From positions 3,844,001 to 3,908,000 of the forward strand of contig CM066292.1 in NCBI GenBank assembly GCA_033816765.1: a stretch of 64,000 bases of DNA, written 5' to 3'. Shown here piece by piece: positions 55,535 through 64,000 of this stretch; positions within the stretch are counted from its first letter, which is position 1; the number at the start of each line of letters is the position of its first letter. A program made the position numbers and the translations under genes. The notes beneath the pieces are model-generated. The model was not told the DNA's origin. It did no database searches and was given only the letters and a program-made list of their open reading frames with translations. The DNA is from Nothopassalora personata (lineage: Eukaryota > Ascomycota > Dothideomycetes > Mycosphaerellales > Mycosphaerellaceae).

Positions 55535-55816
55535 AGCAGGAATTCTGGAATGGCCCACGAAGTCGCATGTTGTAGGAAAGATACGACATGGAGAAGCAGT
55601 TGGTCAACAGCGCGAAACGCGAGACGGAGACGATGGCAGTCCAAGCTTCTGTCTGTGCTTCACAAACCCCGCGTGTCACATGCGTGGGAGCTTATCGCCT
55701 GACCAATCACTCAAGGCAGCATCGCGCCCATGAAACGTACACTCTCCAGCTGATCTGTCTCCTCCATTCACTTCTCTTCGTCTACATCATCTCATCCAGG
55801 TAGCTCGATACACAAG

Positions 55817-57835
55817 ATGGGCGGCAACAACGACGATGATGATCGGGACGATTCGTGGCCGTTGATCGATAAGACACTCAAGAGCCTAAAGGACGATGCC
55901 GATCGTCTCTTCCAAGAGCTTCAGGACCAGGAGCACCGCTTCCAGCAAGACCTCGAAAGACAGTCTGGTAATAGCGGCTCATTCTCTTCTTTCAAGAAGT
56001 TCGTCGACAGTGGGATCAACAGATTGAGTGAAAGTTTCAGGAAGCTTCCGAGCAATCTCGTCGAAATCCGAGAGAGGATGCTGCAGGAGCAGCGACGAAT
56101 GCTCGCTGAAGAGCTTGAGATCTCGCGAAGATGGAATGGGACCGATGATACCCCCGACCATATCACGATGGAATTGGCACGGAGCTCGAGGCAGGAGAAG
56201 GAGGACGCTAGATCAGCTACTGCGCTGCTGTTGACCGAAGCGCTGCGGCGTAACGGAAATGTGCCAGTTGAGAAGATTGAAGCCTTGTACAGCGATCCGG
56301 AGGACATGCTGGGTCAACTAGACAGACTCGCGGAACCTTTCTTTGGTATGCGACTCGAGAGACCTTCGAGACAGCCATGGCTCTCGGTAGACTGGTTCAA
56401 GCGGAATCCGTACTCTCCAATCAGGCTTGAAGCACACCCTGACCTAGCTGCCGAGGGATCTAGATGGCGGGCTGCATTCGAGGACCTGCTGGACGCAACG
56501 CTGGACAAGCCTATGAGCAGCATGGAACGCGTTGGTCTGCGTGAGCCTCATGGAAAGCCGCAGTCTACATACTACGGGCCTGGACTTGAATGGATGCTAA
56601 GTCTGCAATGCCGCGGGATCCTTCCTCCTCTGCTTCCTCGTTTTTATAGAACTGCATCCGAGCATAGCAAGCGCGCACTTGGCAAACAAACGCTTACGGA
56701 TATCATTAAGCAGAATCGGTCTGAAGTACCCTGGTCAGACCGCTTGTCACCCTTCGACATTTCCCTGCTACGCAAAGACATCTCAGATCTGCTGTCAGAA
56801 GTAGCCACTAAGTCGACATCTGACACCGAAGCGGAGCCTATGCCTCTTGAAGTGAGCAGACCAGACACCGAGCAGGATTTGTATGATAGTCCACACATTT
56901 ACCCAGGGTTCAACGCTTTGAAAGCTGAGCGTGCAAGAACTTCATCCGCTCTTTTGACAGGCGACAAAGAGGACGACTGGGAAGAGGCTGAATATGGACT
57001 CTGGACGGCCCTTCATGCAAAGGACGCCGCAACTGTGGCCGAGATCCTAAACGCTTGGTACAACATGTACGGGGATATCGGAGACCTTGTTCACGAGCCT
57101 CTCGATGAGTTCATGCGCCGGCACGCCTTCGAGTCACACTCTGAACGCTTCTCTACCCTGAACGAAGCGATCCGACGAAGCAATCTGCCCGATGACGACT
57201 TCTGGAAGCAGAATGCTCGCTCGAAAGAGACTGAACTGCTGGAGAAGCTCGAAAAGGCGCCGATGCAGGAGAAGTGGCGGCGGCGGCAGCTTATGACACG
57301 TGGTGACGAATTGGTCGGTTATACTCTCACGTGGCCGCTCTGTTCTACCGAGCAGCTCGAAGAGATGGTGGAGAGGATGGAGCAAGAGAATGAGAGCCTG
57401 GAGGAGATGACAGGCGGACAGAAGTCCACTACAGCTCAGCCCGAGTTTGCGGCTGAGCATACACATGCTCTTGGAGACTATCAGAAGCAGCTTCTGCACC
57501 TTGCACAGGTGAACAAACAGAGACTCATCGATGCCCGGCGCGAGCAAGACGATCAGCAATACTCGGATGCGGTTGATCCATCCAAACTGGAGATGCAGAG
57601 ACCGCAAGCGATGACAGAGAAGCCTCAAGTCCTGTCGGCTCTGACCACGACACAAACCACGAGATTGCCGGATGGCACTGTGACGACGAAGGTTGTGCTG
57701 AAACGTCGGTTCGTTGATGGAAGGCAGGAGACAGAAGAGAGCATTCACACTTCGAAGGAGCCCGGTGCTGAGCAACAACATCAGCAGCAGTCCGAGGCCG
57801 AGAAGCCGAAGCAGAAGGGGTGGTTCTGGTCGTAG
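55817..57835 (+). CDS. conserved hypothetical coiled-coil protein
   Basis: Single-exon, 672 aa, no named family. The N-terminus is acidic (NNDDDDRDD) then helical, with long heptad-type stretches at about 20-45 (LKSLKDDADRLFQELQDQE) and 75-100 (IRERMLQEQRRMLAEELE). A folded middle contains PWLSVDWFKRNPYSPIRLE and EWMLSLQCRGILPPLLPRFY. A second helical block lies at about 470-560 with QLEEMVERMEQENESLEEM. A striking conserved-looking tail, TTTQTTRLPDGTVTTKVVLKRRFVDG, followed by QQ-rich sequence and KGWFWS, closes the protein. The Thr-rich LPDGTVTTK segment recurs in fungal mitochondrial-type unknowns, so a mitochondrial or membrane-associated role is possible but unproven. Confidence 0.78.
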   Translation: MGGNNDDDDRDDSWPLIDKTLKSLKDDADRLFQELQDQEHRFQQDLERQSGNSGSFSSFKKFVDSGINRLSESFRKLPSNLVEIRERMLQEQRRMLAEELEISRRWNGTDDTPDHITMELARSSRQEKEDARSATALLLTEALRRNGNVPVEKIEALYSDPEDMLGQLDRLAEPFFGMRLERPSRQPWLSVDWFKRNPYSPIRLEAHPDLAAEGSRWRAAFEDLLDATLDKPMSSMERVGLREPHGKPQSTYYGPGLEWMLSLQCRGILPPLLPRFYRTASEHSKRALGKQTLTDIIKQNRSEVPWSDRLSPFDISLLRKDISDLLSEVATKSTSDTEAEPMPLEVSRPDTEQDLYDSPHIYPGFNALKAERARTSSALLTGDKEDDWEEAEYGLWTALHAKDAATVAEILNAWYNMYGDIGDLVHEPLDEFMRRHAFESHSERFSTLNEAIRRSNLPDDDFWKQNARSKETELLEKLEKAPMQEKWRRRQLMTRGDELVGYTLTWPLCSTEQLEEMVERMEQENESLEEMTGGQKSTTAQPEFAAEHTHALGDYQKQLLHLAQVNKQRLIDARREQDDQQYSDAVDPSKLEMQRPQAMTEKPQVLSALTTTQTTRLPDGTVTTKVVLKRRFVDGRQETEESIHTSKEPGAEQQHQQQSEAEKPKQKGWFWS

Positions 57836-58157
57836 TGCCAAACATGCTTGATGCGCCTTTGTGTTATGTAACGGCCCCATTTATTTGCATTTAGGGTACC
57901 ACTCAGTCATATAGGAGATCATGGAACATTATATACTCATCCCAGGACTTTCAAGACTATAATATTCCTACATGCGGTAGTGGTTGACACCTGGATTGAT
58001 TACACATACATCTGTCCACGCGTGAATTTAAAGTTTCCAGGTTGGAACTGATGATGCATCACGCGTTGTTGCTCTTGCTATTGAATTGCCATCACATCAA
58101 TATGTAAGAAAGCAGGCGCCAGACTCATCATTGGTCGTGTGTATACACGAAGGCATC
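57836..58157. other. intergenic region, 322 bp
   Basis: AT-richer spacer between two rightward genes, including TATATACTC and AATTTAAAG. It contains the end of the coiled-coil gene and the promoter of the alkyltransferase gene. Nothing else is seen. Confidence 0.45.
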
Positions 58158-59036
58158 ATGACGACCTTGACGGAGCTCCAAGATCGCTGGAAGTATCTAT
58201 TCCAAGAATATCTGCCATCCCTGGCTAAGGCAAAAGATCCATCACAACCTCATTGGCCTGTTCATCTGGATCATTGTTTCGGCCGCATAATCCTCGACAA
58301 TGCTGTTGGAGTCGATAAGCCGTGGACAGGAGTCCTCAAGTCGCCCGCTATCAGGAACATGGACAAGGCGCAACTGCAGAAGGTTATATCGCTGGCGGAG
58401 GCGATCTGTTCTGGTGAAGCGGACCTGGTTGAACTAGATGAGAACAGCCTGCGACTTCGTGACAAGAAGGGCAAGAAGCGGAAGGCTGCTGATTCTGCCG
58501 AACGCGACACAGAGGACAAGAAGAAAGCGTGGACGTCGGAACGGACAGTATCAGCCTACTTCCAACCTGCAACAAAGCCTACCCTCAAGAAGATCAGCCA
58601 GGACGATGAGGATGCCGCCGCAAATGTCGTTGATGCTGCAGCTCAGAACACGGGCGAAGACTTCGATATGGAAGCTCAGCTCAAAAGGATTGACGACTCT
58701 GACATGACAGCATTCCGCAAGCAGACGCTATCTCTCCTCTGCAAGATCCCACGTGGACGATACAGCACATACGGCGCCATGGCAGACTGGATCAGCGAAA
58801 ACTCTCATGAGACATGTGCCCGTGCTGTCGGCAGTGCAATGAGGAACAACCCTTTCGCTCCTGAGGTGCCGTGTCACAGGATCCTGGCGGGCGACGGCAC
58901 TTTGGGTGGCTTCAAAGGCTCCTGGGGCGAGGAGGGCAAGTACGCCAAGCACAAACATGAGCTGCTGCATGCTGAAGGCGTACATTTCGACTCGAAAGGC
59001 AAAGTCAAAGGGCCGCCATTTCGCGACTTCAAGTGA
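58158..59036 (+). CDS. MGT1: O6-alkylguanine-DNA alkyltransferase with N-terminal domain
   Basis: Suicide DNA repair protein that moves alkyl groups from O6-guanine to its own Cys. ATG 58158 gives 292 aa; an upstream in-frame ATG at 58086 is less likely. The catalytic domain is C-terminal: IPRGRYSTYGAMADWI (wing/HTH), ARAVGSAMRNNP with the Arg finger (Arg222), and PCHRIL with the acceptor Cys239. The first ~100 residues form a second conserved domain (WPVHLDHCFGRIILDNAVG, LQKVISLAEAI) not part of ordinary MGMT. A basic nuclear-type signal, KKGKKRKA (103-110), links the two. The usual yeast or bacterial enzyme is about 180 aa, so this is an extended form. Single exon. The role of the N-terminal domain is unknown. 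Confidence 0.9.
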   Translation: MTTLTELQDRWKYLFQEYLPSLAKAKDPSQPHWPVHLDHCFGRIILDNAVGVDKPWTGVLKSPAIRNMDKAQLQKVISLAEAICSGEADLVELDENSLRLRDKKGKKRKAADSAERDTEDKKKAWTSERTVSAYFQPATKPTLKKISQDDEDAAANVVDAAAQNTGEDFDMEAQLKRIDDSDMTAFRKQTLSLLCKIPRGRYSTYGAMADWISENSHETCARAVGSAMRNNPFAPEVPCHRILAGDGTLGGFKGSWGEEGKYAKHKHELLHAEGVHFDSKGKVKGPPFRDFK

Positions 59037-59514
59037 ATTGCGTGGGGAGGTCAGCAACAGGACTGTCAGATACCTCAGCAGGCTGCGGCGCATCGAAATA
59101 TATTGTATCGCTGCTCGAGCCCAGCTTCCCCAGCTTTTTACAACATGGATTCGTGAACACCTGCCGGCCAGACTGCGGCCCCGCGTTTTGGCGGCGATTG
59201 TGGAGTCGTGGATCACATCACTCTCTGGACAACGTCCCAAATCGAGGCAGTCGGCTTCCATGTCCATCTTCTCTTTGGGGAGTTATACCACGAGACGGGA
59301 CGGTAGCTGCGGAAAACATTGCCTCTGAAGCCGGGTCGAATGTGCACGCGCCGCGAATTTCTACTTTCAGCGCTGGAGCACAAGTTGGGCTGCGGAACCA
59401 CGATCTTCGTTCCAACCACAACTCCACTGTTTATTCATCATCTGCATGTTGTAGCGGCTTGAATGTCAGTCGTCCCAGTAATCTGACTCCCAGGGCATCT
59501 ACGCTTGATGAACA
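59037..59514. other. intergenic region, PhyH dioxygenase promoter
   Basis: 478 bp between two rightward genes. Frames on both strands are short and without domains. No RNA gene is recognised. Confidence 0.45.
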
Positions 59515-60543
59515 ATGGCAGCAACAATACAGAATGCACCCGTTCCCGCTCACGAGCTCGTCTACGAACCAGGACAACTACCCAAGCTGCGTTCGAACTA
59601 TGGCAAATACCTCGACTACGATACCGTTGGGTGGATGCGCACCACACCCATCGACACACCTCTCGAAGAGATGCGCCGGCGCTTCGATACAGAAGGCTAC
59701 ATATTTGTGAAGAACGTCATGCCTCGTGAAGATGTACTCGACATGCGTCAAGCCTACTTCGAGCACATGGCGCCTACAGGCATCCTCAAGCCGGGCACGA
59801 CAGCAAGGGAAGGTATCTTCAACCCTGATGCGGACCCGGTCGCGCACCACGGCAATGGCGGCAGAGACCTGCCAGAGGACATGGAGAAGGTCAACAGACT
59901 GATCAGTGCTCATACACATCCGATGTATGTTGCCTTCCTCGAACATCCTAAACTCCGGCAATTCGTGCGAGAATTCATGAGGTGGGACAAAGACGTCTTG
60001 ATCAAGCGAACACTACTTCGCCATAATGTCCCAAACGGGTTCAGCACCGGGATCCACTACGATAAGATCTTCCTGCGCGCTGGTGAAGCCGATTTCCTCA
60101 CAGCCTGGGTACCGATCGGCGACTGCACAGCCCAGGGCGGGGGTCTGATGTATCTGGAGAACAGCACAGATATCGGCCTGGCCATGGAAAAGGATTTCAA
60201 CGATCGTGCCGCGGCAGCTGGCTTCTCGAAGGAGGAGATCATCAACGGCTTCAACGTAAACATGGCGAAGGATGGTCAGCTCAGCCATAACGCGAGTGAG
60301 CTGACCGAAGAGATCGAGAGTGGTCTCCACGGAGGCGCGAGCAGGAAGAGGAGGTGGCTCGTGGGTAACTACGAAGCTGGGGATGTCGTCTTCCATAACC
60401 CGTACATGATACACGGTGCGGTCAAAAATGATGATCCGCAGGGGCGCATACGGTTGTCGACCGACCTGCGCTTCTATGAGGAGGGTAGCAAGTTGGACGA
60501 GAGGTGGATGAGAAGTGTTTGGACTCCTGGTGATGGCTTGTAA
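59515..60543 (+). CDS. phytanoyl-CoA dioxygenase (PhyH) family protein
   Basis: Non-haem Fe(II)/2-oxoglutarate oxygenase, 342 aa, single exon. The Fe triad is His181 and Asp183 in TGIHYDKIFLR and His300 in YMIHGAVKN; Arg311 or Arg313 (GRIRLSTDLRF) binds 2-oxoglutarate. The jelly-roll core is YIFVKNVMPREDVLDMRQAY, LTAWVPIGDCTAQGGGLMYL and YEAGDVVFHNPYMIH. The C-terminus lacks a PTS1, so the peroxisomal phytanoyl-CoA activity is not implied; many fungal members act on small metabolites. There are no biosynthetic neighbours, so substrate cannot be inferred. The 100 bp to the convergent membrane-protein gene hold both terminators. Confidence 0.92.
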   Translation: MAATIQNAPVPAHELVYEPGQLPKLRSNYGKYLDYDTVGWMRTTPIDTPLEEMRRRFDTEGYIFVKNVMPREDVLDMRQAYFEHMAPTGILKPGTTAREGIFNPDADPVAHHGNGGRDLPEDMEKVNRLISAHTHPMYVAFLEHPKLRQFVREFMRWDKDVLIKRTLLRHNVPNGFSTGIHYDKIFLRAGEADFLTAWVPIGDCTAQGGGLMYLENSTDIGLAMEKDFNDRAAAAGFSKEEIINGFNVNMAKDGQLSHNASELTEEIESGLHGGASRKRRWLVGNYEAGDVVFHNPYMIHGAVKNDDPQGRIRLSTDLRFYEEGSKLDERWMRSVWTPGDGL

Positions 60544-60641
60544 ATGTTATGACCTCATCTATATTTTTCGGTTCCAAACTACCTGGGGTATCTGTGTACT
60601 GTGTTTCAAGACTTAGTCCTGTTCGCGCCTATTTGCTGCAT

Positions 60642-62078
60642 TTATCGTACTATCTTCCGCACAGCTCCCGGCGCTCGATCTCTCGATCTGTCCTCTCTGC
60701 CACTGCCTTCCTGTCTGGCTTTGCGCTTAGCAGCCCGAGGTGGCGTAGGGCCGAGGAGAAACGTTTTGATGCGAACGTATAGATCATCAATGGCATGGAA
60801 TGGCCAAAGCATCGCGGAGAGCAGGAGATTCATCTGCCATGCGATCACGTTGCGGACAGTTTCCAGCAGCTTTGCCACTGCGCCCTTAGTCTGTGACTGC
60901 TGCGCGGCCACAGCGGCGAGACTTAAAGTCTCTTTTAATCTTGACTCGAGGGATTGCAATCTTTGCTCCGTCACCTGCGCGAGCGTAATGGAGCGCTTTT
61001 CGTACCGTCTGACAGCTCGTTCTAGGCCATCGAATCGAGGCTCGTAGCGTTTCTGGATCTCTTTCGAGAGATCGCTCACGTCGGCCTTCTGTGCAGTAGT
61101 GGGGGTGCCGTTCGCTTGCGCTGATAACTTCTCTTCGAGATCTGCTATTCTGCTAGACAGACTCATGATTGCGCTCTTCTCCTCTAGAGCAGATGCGAAG
61201 GGATCATCGACGCCCGTCACTGTGCGCTGAAGATGGAGAGTGCGAGCGGCGGCCAATCGCACAAGCTGTCGAACTGGGCGTACCTCGGCAGCGAGTAGAA
61301 AGATGCAGAGATTGTAGTCTGATACCAGTCCGACAGAGGGTCGCGATAGCTGGGCGCGGATGATATGAAGCAGATACGCGGCTCCGACCGGGAAGAGGAA
61401 GGTGGCACCCAGCGCCAGCACTTCCTGCCGTCTCAACTCCGCGACTGCGTCTTCGCGCTTGTGAACATTATGCACCTCGGCTCGTGCATTCGCATCCGCG
61501 TGGCCGTTTTCCGAAGGTCTTGGAGATCCGCCGGCAGATGATCCCGTCTCAATGGCTGTTTCGTCCTCAACGTCGGGCTCCACATCACGCCGTATCGTCT
61601 GAGCTGAGTAATACCAGTCCCATGGGAGTCGGATGCTCCAATTCATGAAGATGGCTGCTAGACCGAGCAACAGCACATCCGTCACAAATGCCGATCCATT
61701 CTTGAACATCAGCCCGGCGAGTGCAGGCAGAATTGCAAACGCCAGTGGCGAAGAGTGCCAGTGTGTGACCTCATTGTCCTCGTCGCGATCTTTCCTGCTA
61801 CCAGTCCTCGGGTTGATGACCTCGTTTAAATCATCGAAGCTCGAGTAGGAGGACATGAGCGAAGAACGTCGACGCAAAGGATCGGACCTCGGAGATGGCG
61901 AGGCATCTTGTTGGCCGGAAGTGCGTTGCGACAGACGCTGTCGCGCAGCAGCAGACTGGGGTGGGGCAGAAGTGCTGCTGATGGTCGCTGCACGGGAAGG
62001 TGGATCGGGAGCTTTCGTGGTGGTGTTCATGGCCGTGAGCATGACGTGCGATTGCGATTCGTGTTCCGTGCTAGCCAA
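60642..62078 (-). CDS. conserved fungal membrane protein
   Basis: Single frame, 478 aa from 62078 (alternative starts at 62042 and 62030). No named family. A Ser/Pro-rich disordered N-terminus (1-105) precedes hydrophobic segments at about 110-150 (PLAFAILPALAGLMFKNGSA and VLLLGLAAIFMNWSIRLPW), then EVLALGATFLFPVGAAYLLHII at about 220-240 and LCIFLLAAEVRPV after it. A long coiled coil (about 300-390, SLSSRIADLEEKLSAQ and VTEQRLQSLESRLKETL) follows, with a last amphipathic/hydrophobic segment AWQMNLLLSAMLWPFHAID and a basic tail (KRKARQEG). The layout suits a membrane-anchored tether or scaffold. It ends convergently with the PhyH gene. Confidence 0.8.
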   Translation of the reverse strand: MASTEHESQSHVMLTAMNTTTKAPDPPSRAATISSTSAPPQSAAARQRLSQRTSGQQDASPSPRSDPLRRRSSLMSSYSSFDDLNEVINPRTGSRKDRDEDNEVTHWHSSPLAFAILPALAGLMFKNGSAFVTDVLLLGLAAIFMNWSIRLPWDWYYSAQTIRRDVEPDVEDETAIETGSSAGGSPRPSENGHADANARAEVHNVHKREDAVAELRRQEVLALGATFLFPVGAAYLLHIIRAQLSRPSVGLVSDYNLCIFLLAAEVRPVRQLVRLAAARTLHLQRTVTGVDDPFASALEEKSAIMSLSSRIADLEEKLSAQANGTPTTAQKADVSDLSKEIQKRYEPRFDGLERAVRRYEKRSITLAQVTEQRLQSLESRLKETLSLAAVAAQQSQTKGAVAKLLETVRNVIAWQMNLLLSAMLWPFHAIDDLYVRIKTFLLGPTPPRAAKRKARQEGSGREDRSRDRAPGAVRKIVR

Positions 62079-64000
62079 GTGAAATCAACGGACATTCTCT
62101 CTTGCCACCTATAAAAGAGGCAGTGAAGGTCTGAGACGCAGCGATATGCCAGCAAAGGTGATGCGTCGGGGGAGGACATGCGCTGTTCCTTGTGCCTGCA
62201 TCGGCAAGCGACCGACGTGGAGTGGAGTCGATCTCGGTCGTGGCTCCTGTCCGCCGGGTCGTCCGCTCCTCCTACCTGTCCCTCCTGCAACATCATCACT
62301 CCTCTGATGTCGTATTGGACGATTCGAACGGGTGCATCAGGAAGATGACTGCCTTCGCCTGCTTCCCAGCTATACGTGCTGCAGCCGCCACGATCCGCAC
62401 TCCGCGACCAATTGACTACCTCTCCAGAACCATGGACTGACCCTACTTCATTCAGAGGCCCGGCGAAACGATACAGATCCTCTCGTTCAGGCCCTATCCA
62501 GACATCAGGATCTCGAATTCAGTCCGCAGCAGCGGGATCATGGGACAGTGCCAACAAATACCACCATCGGCTTTTGAACATGGCATGGATTACTCGCAAA
62601 GACTATAGTTCGTGTCGGAAAGCATTGCAATGCCGCTTGTGATGGGGTTCCGGTAAGCATTGCGGTCTCAACTGCTCGAAACAACTCTCTCTCGAGAGTT
62701 GAGCCCGGCAGGCCTTCAAGGTGATTCTCAAATATTGCATTTATTGCATAATGTCTAATGCTTCAGCATCGAAGAGAGGCGACCAGTGCGGCCCAATGGC
62801 TAACTAGACGAGCGATCGACTGGAGAATGATCATATCATCCGTGATATTGAGAGACCTGCCCCCTAAGCAGAATCGATATCGTGCTGTATTTACGAGGTG
62901 ATAATTAGATCGCTGGTCCCGACCCCTGAAAGTGTGAGTATGCAGACAGTCTGTCTTATACCAAGATCACCACATTACTGTGATCTAATGCGAGGTGCTA
63001 GAGGGTGCGAGAAGATTTGCTACATCGAGACCTATCCTTCGCCGGCTGAGGTGATGGATATGGTCAATGACTAAAACTTGGCCCCATCTGGCAGCTCGGG
63101 CAATAGTCCACGTTGAATCAAGACCAAGCGCAACGATGCCGTTCTAGCAAGACCTAACGCTCGTCTTGGGCTTGGCAAGACGGCATCGATCCTTCACTAC
63201 AAGACTGGCATACATCATGAATTCATAGGCCATCCTCGGAAGCCTAAAGTCACGTTCAGGAGCGATGATGGTGCTGCCAACGCCACTTCGTATATCTGAA
63301 AGACGACAGTGGCGCAGCAATGTTATGCCACATCGATGTGGCAAGCATGTTCTTTATTGTGGCGGAGCAGTGAGGCTGGTCTCGAAGATACAGAGTTCTG
63401 CGCCGCTGTTAATTGGCTTCTGTACGAGCCTGTTTGGAACGTGCCGGCGCTTCATAGGCGGAGTGCATGCTGCTATAGTCGACAAGAACCAGTGATATTG
63501 CAATGAGCGCCATGATATTGGTCACATGCGACCACTCCCTAGGTCGGCAGCCATAGTTCCATCCCAGTCGACCATGTGCAGCTCGTTTGGGGCTGTCGCG
63601 CCCATAGAGACTTGCCTTGCATCTTGAATTGCACCTTGCATGACAGCGACTCCGATGTATGCGAGGCCTTGCATTCTACCTGATCACAGCATGTCTTAAC
63701 AGTGCCTGCACGCAACAAAGATGCCGATGAGGACTCTCGACTCTCCACGCCAAGACTCGTCTTGAGCTCACTCCACACACACCCACATCAGCCTACAACC
63801 ATAGACAGGGTAGCACTGAGAAGTCATGCGCTCCAGAAGTATATTCTCAATACCAAGTATCTAGTCATCAGATTCGAATCAGTCCCCGCGAGAACAGACA
63901 AAGAACAAGGACAATGATGATGCCGCCCAGACCAGGTGCAACCGGCTTTGCTATGCAGCACCTTGGCGTTTAGCTGCACGCCACCGTCAAAGGCATGGCT
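62079..64000. other. 1.9-kb right end without a supported gene
   Basis: The left ~150 bp should be the promoter of the leftward membrane-protein gene. Beyond it frames are short (up to about 90 codons), on both strands, without domains. Around 62730-63000 the sequence is AT-richer with many stop codons. No tRNA, no repeats and no transposase motif were seen. A gene starting beyond 64000 could have its leader here. Confidence 0.45.

Overview
The window is nuclear DNA of a filamentous ascomycete. Genes are densely packed on both strands, introns are few and short (51-123 bp, GT-AG with CTNAC-type branch sites, one GC-AG), and the gene set is typical of a mould: cellobiose dehydrogenase, a fungal-type DNA ligase, URC4, ArgJ and an NCS1 permease. 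A plant-associated Dothideomycete-like fungus is my inference from gene style, not a proven identification. No rRNA, tRNA, CRISPR array, phage or intact transposon was found.

Layout, left to right. 0.4-5.1 kb: a PP1 inhibitor-2 (Glc8-type) gene and a secreted cellobiose dehydrogenase with a C-terminal cellulose-binding module. 6.4-13 kb: an ACT-domain protein, a Ca3427-type binding-protein homologue, RRP15, and a mitochondrial D-2-hydroxyglutarate/D-lactate dehydrogenase divergent from RRP15. 13-15.4 kb: a broken archaemetzincin gene and a diverged ~103-bp tandem repeat. 15.4-24.2 kb: a small unknown protein, a large ATP-dependent DNA ligase, farnesyl pyrophosphate synthase divergent from the APC/C subunit Cdc23, and a broken short-chain dehydrogenase. 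24.4-33 kb: an unknown protein, a DUF1295 membrane enzyme, the uracil-catabolism protein URC4 and a CoA-transferase III/AMACR enzyme. 33.8-43 kb: ArgJ divergent from Xaa-Pro aminopeptidase, an RRM protein with a duplicated HMG-like module, and a purine-cytosine permease. 43.3-53.4 kb: a very large unknown protein, a bHLH regulator, a gene-poor stretch and an ELO fatty-acid elongase. 53.9-62 kb: a broken GNAT acetyltransferase, a 2EXR/F-box-like protein, a coiled-coil unknown, an O6-alkylguanine-DNA alkyltransferase, a PhyH dioxygenase and a membrane protein. The last 1.9 kb holds no gene I can support.

Most genes are unrelated housekeeping or primary-metabolism genes, so there is no biosynthetic cluster and I see no convincing new system. 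The most informative observations are three genes (archaemetzincin, SDR, GNAT) decayed by small indels and deletions while neighbouring long genes are intact; the tandem repeat beside the first of them; the duplicated module in the RRM protein; the repeat-built linkers of the cellobiose dehydrogenase; and several gene models that are right only after splicing, including one with a GC-AG intron. Splice joins were read by eye and are not supported by transcripts.
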